From Scoparia ambigualis (lineage: Eukaryota > Arthropoda > Insecta > Lepidoptera > Crambidae), in contig OY992501.1 in assembly GCA_963921215.1 (NCBI GenBank), forward strand, positions 13,422,227-13,486,226: DNA of 64,000 bases, read 5' to 3'. The notes below the pieces were generated by a model. The model had not been told where the DNA came from. It ran no database searches and saw nothing but the letters and a program-made list of their open reading frames with translations. A program made the position numbers and the translations under genes. This document shows positions 9,397 to 20,279 of this stretch, one piece after another. Every line of letters begins with the position of its first letter. The stretch's first letter is position 1.

Positions 9397-9804
9397 TGTA
9401 TTCGCGGGTCAGAAGACACCGCCAAATACAGCAGAGTAAAGATGGTTAGGCAGGGCGTAGAAGGGAGTGAAGTACTTACAGGGATGATGAGTCACAGGAA
9501 CCGGGGGACGAACTGACCACGGGCGGCGAGGTAGGTTGGTTTACTGGCGCACAGTCACTACACTAAACTATGCACTAGGGGCACTGGTTCGTTAGGCGTT
9601 AGGCGTAACTGTACACATATGCTATTTCGAAGGCTGATTTCAAGGGCGCGTGACGCGTGGTTTCGTCTTGAGATCTCAAAAGGCACTAGTTCTGCGCGGG
9701 CGCCGGCAGTCAAAATGTCAGTGCGACGGGGTAGTGCAGTCCAATATGCACTCTAATTGGCCGGCGCAGAGACGGCTGTTATTCGTTGCGCTGTGGCGCA
9801 AACA
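9397..9804 (-). repeat. BEL-1 3' LTR
   Basis: On the minus strand it starts TGTTTGCGCCACAGCG (9804) and ends CGCGAATACA (9397), length 408 bp, matching 16539-16946. It encodes the last 17 or so residues and the stop of the pol frame. The polypurine tract CCCGGGAAGA abuts it at 9805-9814. Confidence 0.95.
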
Positions 9805-12800
9805 TCTTCCCGGGCCCCAGGGGTGGGCTCATCCAATGGGAGCCTGGCGATCCGGAATACAGGCCTTCGAAGATGTCCATTCGCGGTGTCCAGGTCTACC
9901 ACCCGCACGACGCCATCCTTCCCAGGCAGGGTGCGAGCAATGCGCCCCAGTCTCCATTGGAGGGCAGGCAGGTTGTGCTCCTTGATGAGGACGAGCTCGC
10001 CAACTCGGGGAGGGGAGGATGGGGACAACCATTTGGAGCGGGTTTGGAGGGTATGAAGGTAGGACTGGGTCCACAGCGTCCAGAAGCGCTGGGACAGGGC
10101 CTGTGCCATCTGGAACCGCCTACGTGTGGAGATCGGCCTATCTTCCACGGATAAATCGGGAAGGGCCGTTAGTGAGCGGCCTATAAGGAAATGTCCGGCT
10201 GTAAGCGGCTCAAAGTCTGAAGGATCAGACGAAAGTGGGCAGAGAGGTCTTGAGTTAAGGACCGCTTCAATTCGAGCTAAAAGTGTGGAGAATTCCTCGA
10301 ATGTGAGGTGTTGTTCGCCAATTATGCGATATAAAAGTTGCTTTGTTGATTTTACGTTGATCTCATGTAACGCACCGAACCATGGTCCCTTAGGGACGTT
10401 CAACAACCAAGTAATGTGCTGACTAGCGAGCTTGTGCGCAATCGTGTCATTATTCAAGGCAAGAAAGTTTTGTACTTCGATGAGCTGATTTCTAGCGCCT
10501 ACATAATTTGTACCGCAGTCCGAGCGGATGAGAACCGGGGCACCGCGGCGTGCTATAAAACGCTGTAATGCCGCGAGGAACGCTTCCGTGCTGAGGTCCG
10601 AGACCGGTTCCAAATGAACCGCCTTAGTCGAGAGGCACACGAATATACAAAAGTACGCTTTTAAGAGTTTAACATTACGTAGGGTACTAGATTTAACGAG
10701 GAATGGTCCGGCAAAATCGGTCGTGACTTGACTAAATGCTAGCTGAGGCGTAACTCTATCGGCTGGCAGGTCGGCCATGAAGGGTGCTTGCGGCTGGGCC
10801 CGGCATCGAAAGCATCTAATGCATTTAAAAACTCGGTGTCTAATAATACGGCGCGCGGACAATATCCAAAATTGTTGGCGTAGGATAGCGTGTAAAGTGT
10901 CAGCGCCAGGGTGGCAGTGTATTTTGTGGTAGTGGTCAATGATAAGGTCTACAAGTGGGCTAGAGCTGGGAAGTATGAGCGGATGCTGCGCGTCATATCG
11001 GATAGACGCATAGGACAGTCGTCCACCAACTCTAAGAAGCTCATCTTTAATGAGAGGTGACAGCCGCTGGAGTCTGACGGAGCAGATTTTGCCAGTTTGA
11101 AGGCGGTGGATGTCCTCTGCAAATTCATTGTGCTGAACACTGCGCACCCAGTAAAGTAGGGCCTCTCTTCGTTCACTGACGTACAAGGGGCCTGAGCGTC
11201 GCGAATCTGGGTGGTGTCTGCAGTTGTGCAGAAAGCGTTTTAGACAAGCTGTCACTCCGACGAGCTTGCCTAGTGAACTGAACCGAGTGAGCAGGTCAAA
11301 GTCAAGACCGGGCACTGTGACCAGTGACGGGACGTGTTTGGGCTTAAGGCCGGGCAGGGCGTGATGGCCCAGAGCTAAGGGCATCGCAGGCCAAGACTCA
11401 CAAGGCCGTCCAAGCCACGTGGGAGACCACCATAGGTCGTGGGCTGACAGGGATTGCGCAGACATCCCTCTGCTTGCGCAATCTGCCGGGTTGAGCTCGG
11501 AAGGTACGTGTCGCCAGGTACATTCTGGTGAGCCTGAGCTGATTTTGACTACCCTGTTGGCTTCAAAGGGTTGAAGACGGTGAGGCGGTGTATTGAGCCA
11601 GGCCAGGACTATCGTACTGTCTGACCAACATATGTGTTGTTGTATACTGATATGGGCCGATAACTGAACTGACACACGGATCATGAGCTGGGAGAGTAGA
11701 GTGGCGGCCGACAACTCTAACTTGGGGATTGTGAGGCGATTCTTGATTGGTGCGACTCGCGACTTGGCTACAATCAAGTGTACCAAAGTATCTCCGGAGG
11801 CATCGAGCTCATGGAGGTAAACAACGGCAGCAAACCCGGCTTCAGAGGCATCTGCAAACCCGTGAAGCGAGTATGCAGCTGAGCCCTTGTTTGCACAAAT
11901 GTGCCGAGGGAAGCGAATGCTAGACAGCAGCGGCAGATCCTCTGAGATGTGGTGCCACTCCGTTTGCACTTCAGAGGGAGTGGGCTCATCCCATTCCAGC
12001 TTCAGTAGCCACAATTGCTGAAGCAGCAGCTTTGCGCGGAAAATAACGGGAGAAACCCAGCCGTTTGGATCATAAAGTGAGGCTACGGTACTTAAAATAG
12101 ACCGCTTTGTGACATGTGTGATGGGGGGCAGAGAGATGCGGTAGGTAAACTCGTCTGACTGAGGGCTCCACTGTATACCCAAGACCTTAATGGACGTGGA
12201 CTCTGGGTTCATGTCGAAGTCCTTGGGCATGTCGCATTGGTTGTCGGGAAATCTCTCGAGCAGCTTAGGCGAGTTAGATGTCCACTTACTGAGCTGAAAG
12301 CCGCCTAGGTCTAGCAGACTTATCAACTCGTCCTGAAGTGCTTGGGCGGATTTAACTGTGTCATGACCACACAAGATGTCATCAACGAAGATAGACTTGC
12401 GAAGAACCTGAGCGGCTCCAGGGTAGCGATGGCCTTCATCATCAGCCAGCTGAAGCAGAGTGCGGATTGCATGGTACGGGCTTGATCTTAAGCCGTAGGT
12501 GACTGTATTGAGGGCGTAGGTGAGCAGAGGGTGATGTGGTGAGGACCGCCATAGTATCAGCTGATACCGTCTCTGGTCTGGGGCAACCAGCACATTTCTG
12601 AACATCCTCTGAATGTCAGTGCTGAAAACGACTGGATGCGTTCTGAAGGACATGATGATGTCCACAATGTCCTGTTGAAGGGCGGGGCCTGTGTGTAGGC
12701 ATTCATTTATGCTGACACCATTGGAGCTTTTGCAGCTACCATCAAAAACAATGCGCAGCTTGTCCGACCCTGACTTAAATACGCCATGGTGAGGGATGTA

Positions 12801-13871
12801 GAAGTGAGGTTTATGGGCGAATGTATTTGGGTGACAGGGAGCCATGTGCCCTAAGTCGATGTATTCGGCCATAAAGTCGACGTATTTAGAACGCAGAGAC
12901 GGGTTCGCCATTAGTTTCTTCTCAATATTGAGGAATCTGCGTAATGCGATAGGGTGAGTTTTACCTAGTTGAGGGGCGTCCTTTAGAAAGGGCAGAGCGA
13001 CCGTATATCTGCCTGAGGGATCGCGTGTAGTGGTAGAGCGAAAGATTTCCTCGCATTGTTCCTCCAGGGGATCATTATGAGTGTGAGATTGAGGGAGGGG
13101 CTCCTCAGACTCCCAGAACCTTTCCAGACTCTGACGTATGTCCTGGGCTGATTCAGCTGAGTCTGGTTGTGAGCTGACGACGTGAGCTGAGTTAACCTGC
13201 TGCGCCGGCTGCGCATACAAGTCCTCAATGGGTCCTATCAACGCGAAGTCGAAAATCGTGCCGAAGGCTATGGGCTTGCCCGGGCCCAACGAGACCTTAG
13301 TCCCGTCCAACACCTGGCCAAGAACGTCCGACCCCAATAAGAGGTCGATCGGGGCTGGTGTGTGGTAAAGCTGGTCAGCCAATGGCACGGGTGGCTGGCC
13401 TAGTACGTGGGAAATGTTTGGTACCTTCTCTAAGGGAAGGTAGCCAGTGACGTTTTTTAAAATGTGAGCTGTGGCAGTGATTGTAGGAGTATCATTGTGA
13501 GTGGGTCGGCATACTATTGTTATTGCCGCCTTTGACTCATGTTTGTGCTGATTCCCAACTCCTGTAATTTTTAAAGAAGTGGGTTTTGATGGAAGGTTCA
13601 AAAGTCGTGCCATGCGTGACGTTATTAATGTCAGCATACTGCCACAGTCCAATAAAGCTCTGGCTGTGTGAAGATGGCCATGTACGTCCGCGACTCTTAG
13701 TGAGACGGTTGGCAACAAAATGGGTGTGCCAGTGGGCACAGAAGGTGAGTGAGCTGATTGAGTATCAGCTGAAATTGTATGAGCTGAGTATTTATCAGCT
13801 GTGTGGGCATCGGTTGAGTTGGCTTTGGCTACAACTACCTCTTCGCTAGGGTGCTCCGTGATAGTTGGGAG
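9753..13871 (-). CDS. BEL-1 pol polyprotein (protease, RT, RNase H, integrase)
   Basis: The frame is open for about 1370 codons from just after the gag UGA to a stop at 9753 inside the 3' LTR. Counting from GTG at 13739, the domains are: aspartic protease with LLDCGSMLTLI (about 31); RT with IVFDGSCKSSNG (about 330), FSTDIQRMF and the catalytic FVDDIL (about 451); RNase H with GFADASEAG (about 626) and WSDSTIVLAWL; integrase with an HH-CC finger (HCHPGADTL to CIRCFRC, about 975), core Asp in TTDFAGPF (about 1007), Asp in IRSDCGTNY (about 1073) and Glu in WFGALHEINVKS (about 1119); and a C-terminal DUF5641-like domain with RVGELVLIKEHNLP. It is in the same frame as gag, separated by one UGA, so it is probably made by read-through. 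This is the intact pol of the two copies. Confidence 0.95.
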   Translation of the reverse strand, partial: LPTITEHPSEEVVVAKANSTDAHTADKYSAHTISADTQSAHSPSVPTGTPILLPTVSLRVADVHGHLHTARALLDCGSMLTLITSRMARLLNLPSKPTSLKITGVGNQHKHESKAAITIVCRPTHNDTPTITATAHILKNVTGYLPLEKVPNISHVLGQPPVPLADQLYHTPAPIDLLLGSDVLGQVLDGTKVSLGPGKPIAFGTIFDFALIGPIEDLYAQPAQQVNSAHVVSSQPDSAESAQDIRQSLERFWESEEPLPQSHTHNDPLEEQCEEIFRSTTTRDPSGRYTVALPFLKDAPQLGKTHPIALRRFLNIEKKLMANPSLRSKYVDFMAEYIDLGHMAPCHPNTFAHKPHFYIPHHGVFKSGSDKLRIVFDGSCKSSNGVSINECLHTGPALQQDIVDIIMSFRTHPVVFSTDIQRMFRNVLVAPDQRRYQLILWRSSPHHPLLTYALNTVTYGLRSSPYHAIRTLLQLADDEGHRYPGAAQVLRKSIFVDDILCGHDTVKSAQALQDELISLLDLGGFQLSKWTSNSPKLLERFPDNQCDMPKDFDMNPESTSIKVLGIQWSPQSDEFTYRISLPPITHVTKRSILSTVASLYDPNGWVSPVIFRAKLLLQQLWLLKLEWDEPTPSEVQTEWHHISEDLPLLSSIRFPRHICANKGSAAYSLHGFADASEAGFAAVVYLHELDASGDTLVHLIVAKSRVAPIKNRLTIPKLELSAATLLSQLMIRVSVQLSAHISIQQHICWSDSTIVLAWLNTPPHRLQPFEANRVVKISSGSPECTWRHVPSELNPADCASRGMSAQSLSAHDLWWSPTWLGRPCESWPAMPLALGHHALPGLKPKHVPSLVTVPGLDFDLLTRFSSLGKLVGVTACLKRFLHNCRHHPDSRRSGPLYVSERREALLYWVRSVQHNEFAEDIHRLQTGKICSVRLQRLSPLIKDELLRVGGRLSYASIRYDAQHPLILPSSSPLVDLIIDHYHKIHCHPGADTLHAILRQQFWILSARRIIRHRVFKCIRCFRCRAQPQAPFMADLPADRVTPQLAFSQVTTDFAGPFLVKSSTLRNVKLLKAYFCIFVCLSTKAVHLEPVSDLSTEAFLAALQRFIARRGAPVLIRSDCGTNYVGARNQLIEVQNFLALNNDTIAHKLASQHITWLLNVPKGPWFGALHEINVKSTKQLLYRIIGEQHLTFEEFSTLLARIEAVLNSRPLCPLSSDPSDFEPLTAGHFLIGRSLTALPDLSVEDRPISTRRRFQMAQALSQRFWTLWTQSYLHTLQTRSKWLSPSSPPRVGELVLIKEHNLPALQWRLGRIARTLPGKDGVVRVVDLDTANGHLRRPVFRIARLPLDEPTPGAREDVCATAQRITAVSAPAN

Positions 13872-15475
13872 TCATAATTGCTGGCGGCGTTCGCGGGGCC
13901 TACCTGGCGAACCGGACCTGGGTGGGCTGGCTCTGTGAGCAAAGCTGGGTTGCACCTGTTTGGCATGTGCGGGTTCGTGCCGCCTGCTGTTTCTGGGGCG
14001 CTCCCTCGAGTGCTCCCTCAGCTGTGGGGGTATATGTGCTGACGAATGAACTGGGTGCGTTGAGTCGTCTGGTCGATGAAGGGACGTGTGGTGGTTCGTG
14101 CTCCCACAGTCCTTGCATACCCCCCTTGACCTGCACTCGCTCTCGTAGTGACGGCCGAGACAACGCTGGCAGCGCTCGCGTGCCTGTACAAAGTCCCAAC
14201 GGCCCTGTGTTGGCTGGGCATTGTACCATCTGCACGTCATGAGCGTATGTCCCCTAGTGGCACAATAGGGACAGTAGGGCGTCGAGCGTGAGGAAGAGGA
14301 CGAGGACGATGATGAGGAGCAGCTTTGCTGGAAGGCCGAGTAGACGGGGAAGGGCTGACTGCGAGCCGGGGAGGTGGATGGGCGGTGACGCATTTGCTGA
14401 GCTGGGTGGAGCGGTTGGTGAGTAGGCTGATCATAGGCGCGGTGAGGCGATGGAGCTGAGGAGCGGCCACGGTAATGGTCGGGTTGTTGCTGAGCCATCT
14501 GAGCATAAGTGCGATGGGGCAACTGTGGAGGCGCGCGGCTACGAGAAGGGCCGGGCAGGGCGTGAATGGGCTGCGGCTGGGCTATGTTGGAGAACTCTGT
14601 CTCCACACAGCGCGCGTGCTCCTCGAGGTAGGAGATGAGGTCACTCAACGTGGGCAGGGTGCTGCTAGACCCGTGTCTGCGTTCAAATAGCGTGCGGAGC
14701 TCGCCCTTGAGCTTCCGCACTACTATTGACACAAACACGTAATCGTCTCCTATGGGCAAATCTAAATTGTTGAGGGCACACTGAGCCGATATGAGCGGCG
14801 TGAGGAACAGTGTTCGGATGTTCGAGCGCGTATGGATGCCTGGCAGCCCCAGGATGATGTCCACAAAACTATCAATGAGAACCCGGCGGTTCTCGTACCG
14901 TTTGGTGAGGATGTCCATGGCCACGGCAAAATTTTCATTGGTGACCTTTAAGTGGGACACCATACTTAATGCCTCACCGCTGAGACTTGAGAATAGGTAG
15001 TGGAGCTTGACTGCGTCCGACAGGGTCGCCATGTCGTCAGTCAAACTCCTAAACAGCGCAATGAAGGAAGGCCAGTCCTCCACTTTTGAGCTGAACCTGG
15101 GCAGCGCTATCTTGGGGAGGACGGCTGTGGGCGTATTGACGCCGAAACTGGGCTGAGCGCTATGGGTTGGGGACCACGTGGAAGAGGGTGAGATTTCCTC
15201 TCTAGCCACAAGTATCCCCAGGTATGCCCCGGAGGCTTTTGTGTGGTTCTCAGTGTATGTCCTCTCAACCCCCTCGTCTAAGTTCTCTTCGTCGAGAATG
15301 TTGTAGTACACTGAGTCCAGCTTGTCCTTTATGCCCTGTATCTGTGCGAAACGCACGTTAAATTCCGTTATGGAATGTTTGGTGTCGCCAGCAATGATCA
15401 TTGATCCCACTCTAGGAGCTGGTGTAAAGCTTTGGCGGCCTCCCTAAATATCGCGGCTTGTGACTTGGTCGGCAT
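13872..15475 (-). pseudogene. BEL-1 gag, 1-base deletion near the start
   Basis: Gag of a BEL/Pao element: capsid-like DUF1759-type region (LPRFSSKVEDWPSFIALF to SFVDIILGLPG), a Pro/Gln-rich linker, a serine run, and three Cys/His knuckles (CPYCATRGHTLMTC, CQRCLGRHYESEC, CKDCGSTNHHTSLH). The ATG is at 15475, as in the other copies. One G is missing at about 15410 compared with BEL-2 and copy 3, so the first 22 or so codons are out of frame with the rest. Downstream the frame is open to a UGA at 13874-13872. That UGA is followed by CTC and then 44 open codons leading into pol. Confidence 0.9.
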
Positions 15476-16535
15476 CGCGATGAATAAAAGGAGACAAAAA
15501 TAATAATAAAAAAAAAAAAAAATAAACAAATTTAAAGGCAGTAAAAAGAACAACATCCTGTATATATTCTATAGTTGGGCTGGAGGTATTTGTTTACTAA
15601 GGTAAGGGCAAATGGGCTAAAATTAACGCAACAATAAAGAAAGCAAAACTAAGTTGGGACGCCTTGTATATGGCCCACGGGTGGGCAATGCACGTGTATG
15701 TGTATGTCTGTGTCTATTGAACGCGCGTACGCAATATTAGCCGACCGCAAAACAAACAACAACAAAACAACAAAGGAAATCACGTCATCCGTAGCCCACT
15801 ATTGGGCAAGGCGCTCACAGTCGGGCAGACCTGCAGCGAAACCTAGCGCGAAGAATGAGTCGGTCGCAGAAAAAATAAGTAAACAAAATAAACAAATAAA
15901 CAAATAATAAAAACTTAATTAAAAAAAAATTGGGACAATTGTGTCCCACAAGTGGGCAAACGTGTGTAGAAGCGAAGGCGACGCACGCAAATAGCCGTAA
16001 GCGATATATAAAAAAAAAATGATGAAGCTAAATGAAACACACTAAGCTCATGTGGTGAGCACGCACAAAAATTAACTACTAATTAAACTTTATGTATCAT
16101 TAGACAACGATCGTATAGGTAAGTACACAAGTATTACACAAGTAGTACACTAGTTCGCTTAAATCACAAAAACCTTGTATGACACCATAGATCTGTGATC
16201 CTGGATCAGACAATCGGATGCATACACGAAATCAACATCAAAACAACATGCAGAAATAATTGCGTTAAAATAATTCGGACGTTGTGTGGTCGCAATCCTA
16301 ACACAAATAAATCATAACTACCTCACGAAATTTTTATTGGGACAGGGTAAAGTTATGTGAACAAATGAATTTCGAAATGATGGCACAAATTAGATTATGG
16401 GCGGAAATAATTATTTTTTAGCGGACTGTAATTGAATGAGCTGATGGGACGTGAGACCAAGTTATGGTGAAATGGTAAAAGAGTACTGGTTACGGGAAGG
16501 TCGCCGGTACTTAATATTACCGGTTCGAATGACCA
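15476..16535 (-). promoter_or_regulatory. BEL-1 leader and primer-binding site
   Basis: Three bases (TTT) after the 5' LTR, the minus strand reads TGGTCATTCGAACCGG (from 16535), a primer-binding site that by memory resembles the complement of a tRNA-Tyr 3' end. The leader holds repeated short palindromes of the GCCCACnnGTGGGC kind, shared with BEL-2, and A-rich runs. Confidence 0.7.
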
Positions 16536-16538
16536 AAA

Positions 16539-16946
16539 TGTATTCGCGGGTCAGAAGACACCGCCAAATACAGCAGAGTAAAGATGGTTAGGCAGGGCGT
16601 AGAAGGGAGTGAAGTACTTACAGGGATGATGAGTCACAGGAACCGGGGGACGAGCTGACCACGGGCGGCGAGGTAGGTTGGTTTCCTGGCGCACAGTCAC
16701 TACACTAAACTATTCACTAGGGGCACTGGTTCGTTAGGAGTTAGGCGTAACTGTACACATATGCTATTTCGAAGGCTGATTTCAAGGGCGCGTGACGCGT
16801 GGTTTCGTCTTGAGATCTCAAAAGGCACTAGTTCTGCGCGGGCGCCGGCAGTCAAAATGTCCGTGCGACGGGGTAGTGCAGTCCAATATGCACTCTAATT
16901 GGCCGGCGCAGAGACGGCTGTTATTCGTTGCGCTGTGGCGCAAACA
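16539..16946 (-). repeat. BEL-1 5' LTR
   Basis: 408 bp, same ends as the copy at 9397-9804. Differences include ACTG/GCTG and TTTACTGG/TTTCCTGG. It should hold the promoter. TSD AACAG follows at 16947-16951. Confidence 0.95.
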
Positions 16947-17008
16947 AACAGAATAAAATTACAACGCAAAACTTAAGAGAAAAAGATAATAAAATCCTGT
17001 TGCCTTAG

Positions 17009-17789
17009 ATAGAACGTCGCCGGAAATATCGGGAAAGATATTATAAAAAAGGAAGAAAAAAAGATAAAGACTATTAACGACTACACACCACCAGGAAAGA
17101 GAAGGCTCGAAAGTAAACCCAGAAAAGTTATATGTTAAAAAGAGTACAAAAGGTGCTCGAAACACCACCTACAAGCGCTTCTGTATCCAACTCATCTCGT
17201 AAATTATCTGGTCGTATAGCCGCAAAATAATACAAAATGATAGGGACAGAAAGTGACTCCGATTCTTCGAGAAAAGTTTAATAAGATATCAAAGATAATT
17301 CTATGAACTGTTCTGCAGGGAAGGGTGCTCAAAATAAAAATTATAACTGCTTTGATACTGACAGAGATGACAGCATTTATATGTTCACTTTTTATTATGA
17401 GTAACTTCAAAGACCCTAGGATCAATGATCATAGACAAAGACCACAGAAAAGATTATCCCTTCTGTGGTCAGTTTGATTATATTTTTTATTTGCTGTATA
17501 ATGATTATTATTTTAATGAAAGACGTTGAATTAAAAAGAGAAATTCGTTTTGTATTTTATAAGAAGACTGTTAATTTAGTTGCTTTAAGAATGTTTCTTT
17601 CATTTTGATTTATGTTGTCTTCTGTTGTCCTAAGGGTATCTTCTGTTACCAATAATTTTAGTTTTTTTGTTATTTTTATAAAACAAAGTAAAAATCGATC
17701 TCATCCGTGCCATATATATTAATTTTATAGTATATACCATTAATTATATGAATATGAAAGTTATTAAAGCACTTTTATTTCCACGACAT
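17009..17789. other. Decayed coding-like sequence, then AT-rich spacer
   Basis: Continues the lysine-rich sequence cut by BEL-1, with several stops (KINDYTPPGKRRLESKPRKV-type stretch broken by frame changes, then SSRKLSGRIAAK and TESDSDSSRK). From about 17430 onwards only AT-rich sequence is seen. TTCTGTGGTC motifs recur on both sides of BEL-1 (9146-9215, 17440-17480). Confidence 0.35.
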
Positions 17790-18925
17790 TTAAATTGGGC
17801 TAAACAAGAATGACCCATAACTCACCCACAGACCACTCGAGTAAAACGATTGACAAAATGCCCTTAAAAGGGTAATTTTGAACTCCGCCGCACATCGAGT
17901 GAACCTGCGTGCAAACATCTTGCCCCTCATTGCCAGCGCCCTACGCTCTCTCTCAATATCCTCATCATCATTTAAATTTGTTGTGACAATATGACCCAGA
18001 TACCTAAATTTACATACATTGTTCAACAATGACCCATTTAGAGTAATTGGAGGCACATAGCCCGGTGTACGTTTTCCAGCCTTAAAGACGAGGATTTCAC
18101 TCATTTTGGCATTATACACCAGGCCATGGGCCACCGAATACGACTCGCACATAGCCACTAACTTTCTCAATCCCCCGATCGAGGGGCTCAGCAGCACCAT
18201 GTCATCAGCATAGCTCAAGTTGTTGACACACTGTCTGTCAATGTAACAGCCGAGATGGATGCCGCTGAGCTCCTCGATCAGCTGATTGATGTAGAGGTTA
18301 AAAAGGGTGGGCGAGCTAATCCCGCCCTGTCTTACCCCACATCGAAGGGAATATTCATCCAACAAGGCACCTGTCCACCTCACCTGGTTCTTTTGGTGCT
18401 TATACCAAAACCTAAACAAATTTGGGCACTCCGCCGGCATACCAGTGCTCCTCAGCTTCTCCCATAGCAGGTCATAATTTACCATGTCAAAGGCCTTGGA
18501 TAAATCCAGGAAGCACGCATATACCGGCGTTTTTCTATTCGTGTAATACTTGACAGTGTGCTTAAGACTGAAAATGGCACTTTCTGTAGACACACCCGGT
18601 TTGAACCCAAATTGGGCATCGTGAAGTTCTACATACTTCGCGAGACAGCCATTAAGCAAACTGTCAAGTATTTTTGCAGTTGTTGTAGCCAGCGATATGG
18701 GCCGGTAGTTACCTATCTCAGATGTGTCACCCGTCTTATTTTTACAATAGGTACTACAATTTTACGCATTAATGGTTCCAGTAGATAGGCATGCCCCAGA
18801 CTAAAATTAAAAAGCATTGCAAGTATACGTGGTAGGTGTACCCCAGCATACCTAAAATGTTCTATACTTAGGCGGTCGTGTCCAGGAGACTTCCCTTTTG
18901 TCATACCTGCAATGACCTTAGCCAC
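17790..18925 (-). pseudogene. LINE reverse transcriptase
   Basis: RT of the minus-strand LINE. The start region (GMTKGKSPGHDRLSIEHF, 18925 onwards) is joined by a frameshift near 18715 to the core. The core shows QFGFKPGVSTESAIF, motif A CFLDLSKAFDMVNYD, motif B CGVRQGGISSPTLFN, motif C LSYADDMVLLSPS, and RYLGHIVTTNLNDD of the thumb region. All catalytic Asp residues are present. It ends abruptly after FCQSFYSSGLWVSYG; the usual C-terminal domain is missing. Confidence 0.85.
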
Positions 18926-19142
18926 ATCTTTGCTGTAAACTTGACAGATCTCTCAGACACCCCCCTCCCCCCCGCTCACGGGTAACACTTGTGACATTTA
19001 ATTTACTTGTGTTTTTCCAGAATTTCACGAAGTCTTATAAGTCTGAAGCTAAAACATCCATCTTTATTTGATCTTGTCGGTTTTGACACCATTTTAATTT
19101 ATTTTTCAAACATTTTTACATTCTAACATTGTTTCGTAAATT

Positions 19143-19574
19143 TTACCGGACCCATGGTTTACCCCATTCTACCCATATCTTAAATCTAAGTCGCGCCTCC
19201 CTATGTGAATCCGCGACATACCTATTCCACCCCGCTATATAACCATCCCTCCTGGGGCATTTGCCACGATATGTCGCTGATGCAGCATCAGATAGTATGC
19301 GTATTACAATGTCATACATTTTATCGATTATAGCCCTATGCTTGGGATTAACACAATAATCATCACAACATTGACCCAATTCTTCCGGAAAGTCAATTTC
19401 TTTCAGTTTAAACTGACAGATTTGAGCATACTCTTGTGTTTGAGAAATTTCCCTTTCACCCCATACGACTCTTTTCCGACCTTCGTTGTTGTCACAAGTA
19501 GGTAACACTATTTTAGGTTTAACCTTAAATAAATCGCATTTAAGCACAAGTGGAAAGTGGTCAGACCAGTACAC
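19143..19574 (-). pseudogene. LINE endonuclease C-terminus and linker
   Basis: The minus-strand frame begins with YWSDHFPLVLKC, which holds the SDH catalytic motif of APE-type endonucleases. A linker follows (SATYRGKCPRRDGYIAGWNR) that normally precedes RT. It is separated from the endonuclease N-terminus by the SINE-like repeat. Confidence 0.8.
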
Positions 19575-19589
19575 ATCATCTTGGGGGGT

Positions 19590-19860
19590 TAAAGTTGCTC
19601 GCGTCCGTAGGTTTACCCTTGAGACCCTACACGTGATCCCTGGGTGGTGCTAAATGAGTAACACTGACTGAGTGGTAGAGCCACGCTGCGTTGCAGCACG
19701 CATTGGGCCGGCTCGCCCGGCGTAATACCACCCTCTCACGAATATTCAGCGTGAAATAACGGCACTTGGTGCTGTTGTGTTTCGTCCGACCAGTGAGGGT
19801 TCCGGAAGCCCCTTCCCCCCCCCCCCCTCCCAATTCCTATTCCTTCCTTAAACCTATTCC
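19590..19860 (-). repeat. SINE-like dispersed repeat, copy 1
   Basis: Minus-strand orientation of a repeat also present at 26745-27170, 40513-40690 (partial) and 46337-46500 (partial). Shared landmarks are GGCCGGACGAAACACAACAG-like, TGCTGCAACGCAGCGTGG and GGGTCTCAAGGGTAAACC. It breaks the LINE endonuclease. Confidence 0.75.
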
Positions 19861-20267
19861 TCCCTTAAAGGCCGGCAACGCATCTGCGATTCCTCCGTAA
19901 ATATAGGTAAATTTTCATGAGAGTTAGTTGGCATGTAGACACTATAAACTACTATAGATCGAGTACTTACAGTCATCTTGACAGCGGCAACTCGGACGTT
20001 ATCACAGTAGATTACCGACACCATTTCAAACGCACTCTTTCGCCTCAAGATAGCTACACCGCCGTAGGGACGGCCGCTCAACACCCCAGCAGACGTGTCC
20101 ACCGCCGACGTGCCGGTACACCCGAAGTTCTCGTCCACAGTATTAAGCAGCGGCTGATCATGGGGCAACAGCCATGTTTCCTGAAGGGCTATAATGTCGC
20201 TAGATGTGCATAGGGACCGAATTCCTTCAATAGACCTCTTAAAAGATTTACAGTTAAAACTAATCAA
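19860..20267 (-). pseudogene. LINE endonuclease N-terminus
   Basis: Reads ISFNCKSFKRSIEGI, then IIALQETWLLPHD (catalytic Glu in QETW), then GRPYGGVAIL and VYSVYMPT, the ordered motifs of APE-type LINE endonucleases. It is cut by the SINE-like insertion at 19860. Confidence 0.85.
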
Positions 20268-20279
20268 TTTATGTACTAA

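Larger units (their letters stand above)
9397..16946 (-). mobile_element. BEL-1: full-length BEL/Pao LTR retrotransposon
   Basis: A 7550-bp element on the minus strand, bounded by two 408-bp LTRs and an exact 5-bp duplication AACAG (9392-9396, 16947-16951). It contains a leader, gag, and pol (protease, RT, RNase H, integrase, DUF5641-like C-terminus), with no envelope frame. The two LTRs differ at about five positions by eye, so the insertion is young. Pol is open; gag has a 1-base deletion. Its internal region is nearly the same as that of BEL-2 (31424-39132), but its LTRs are not. Confidence 0.95.

Noticed and set aside
9757..10422. Plus-strand open frames over BEL-1 pol, and similar antisense frames over both gags
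   Set aside because: They are shadows of the GC-rich pol and gag genes on the other strand; no motifs of their own.
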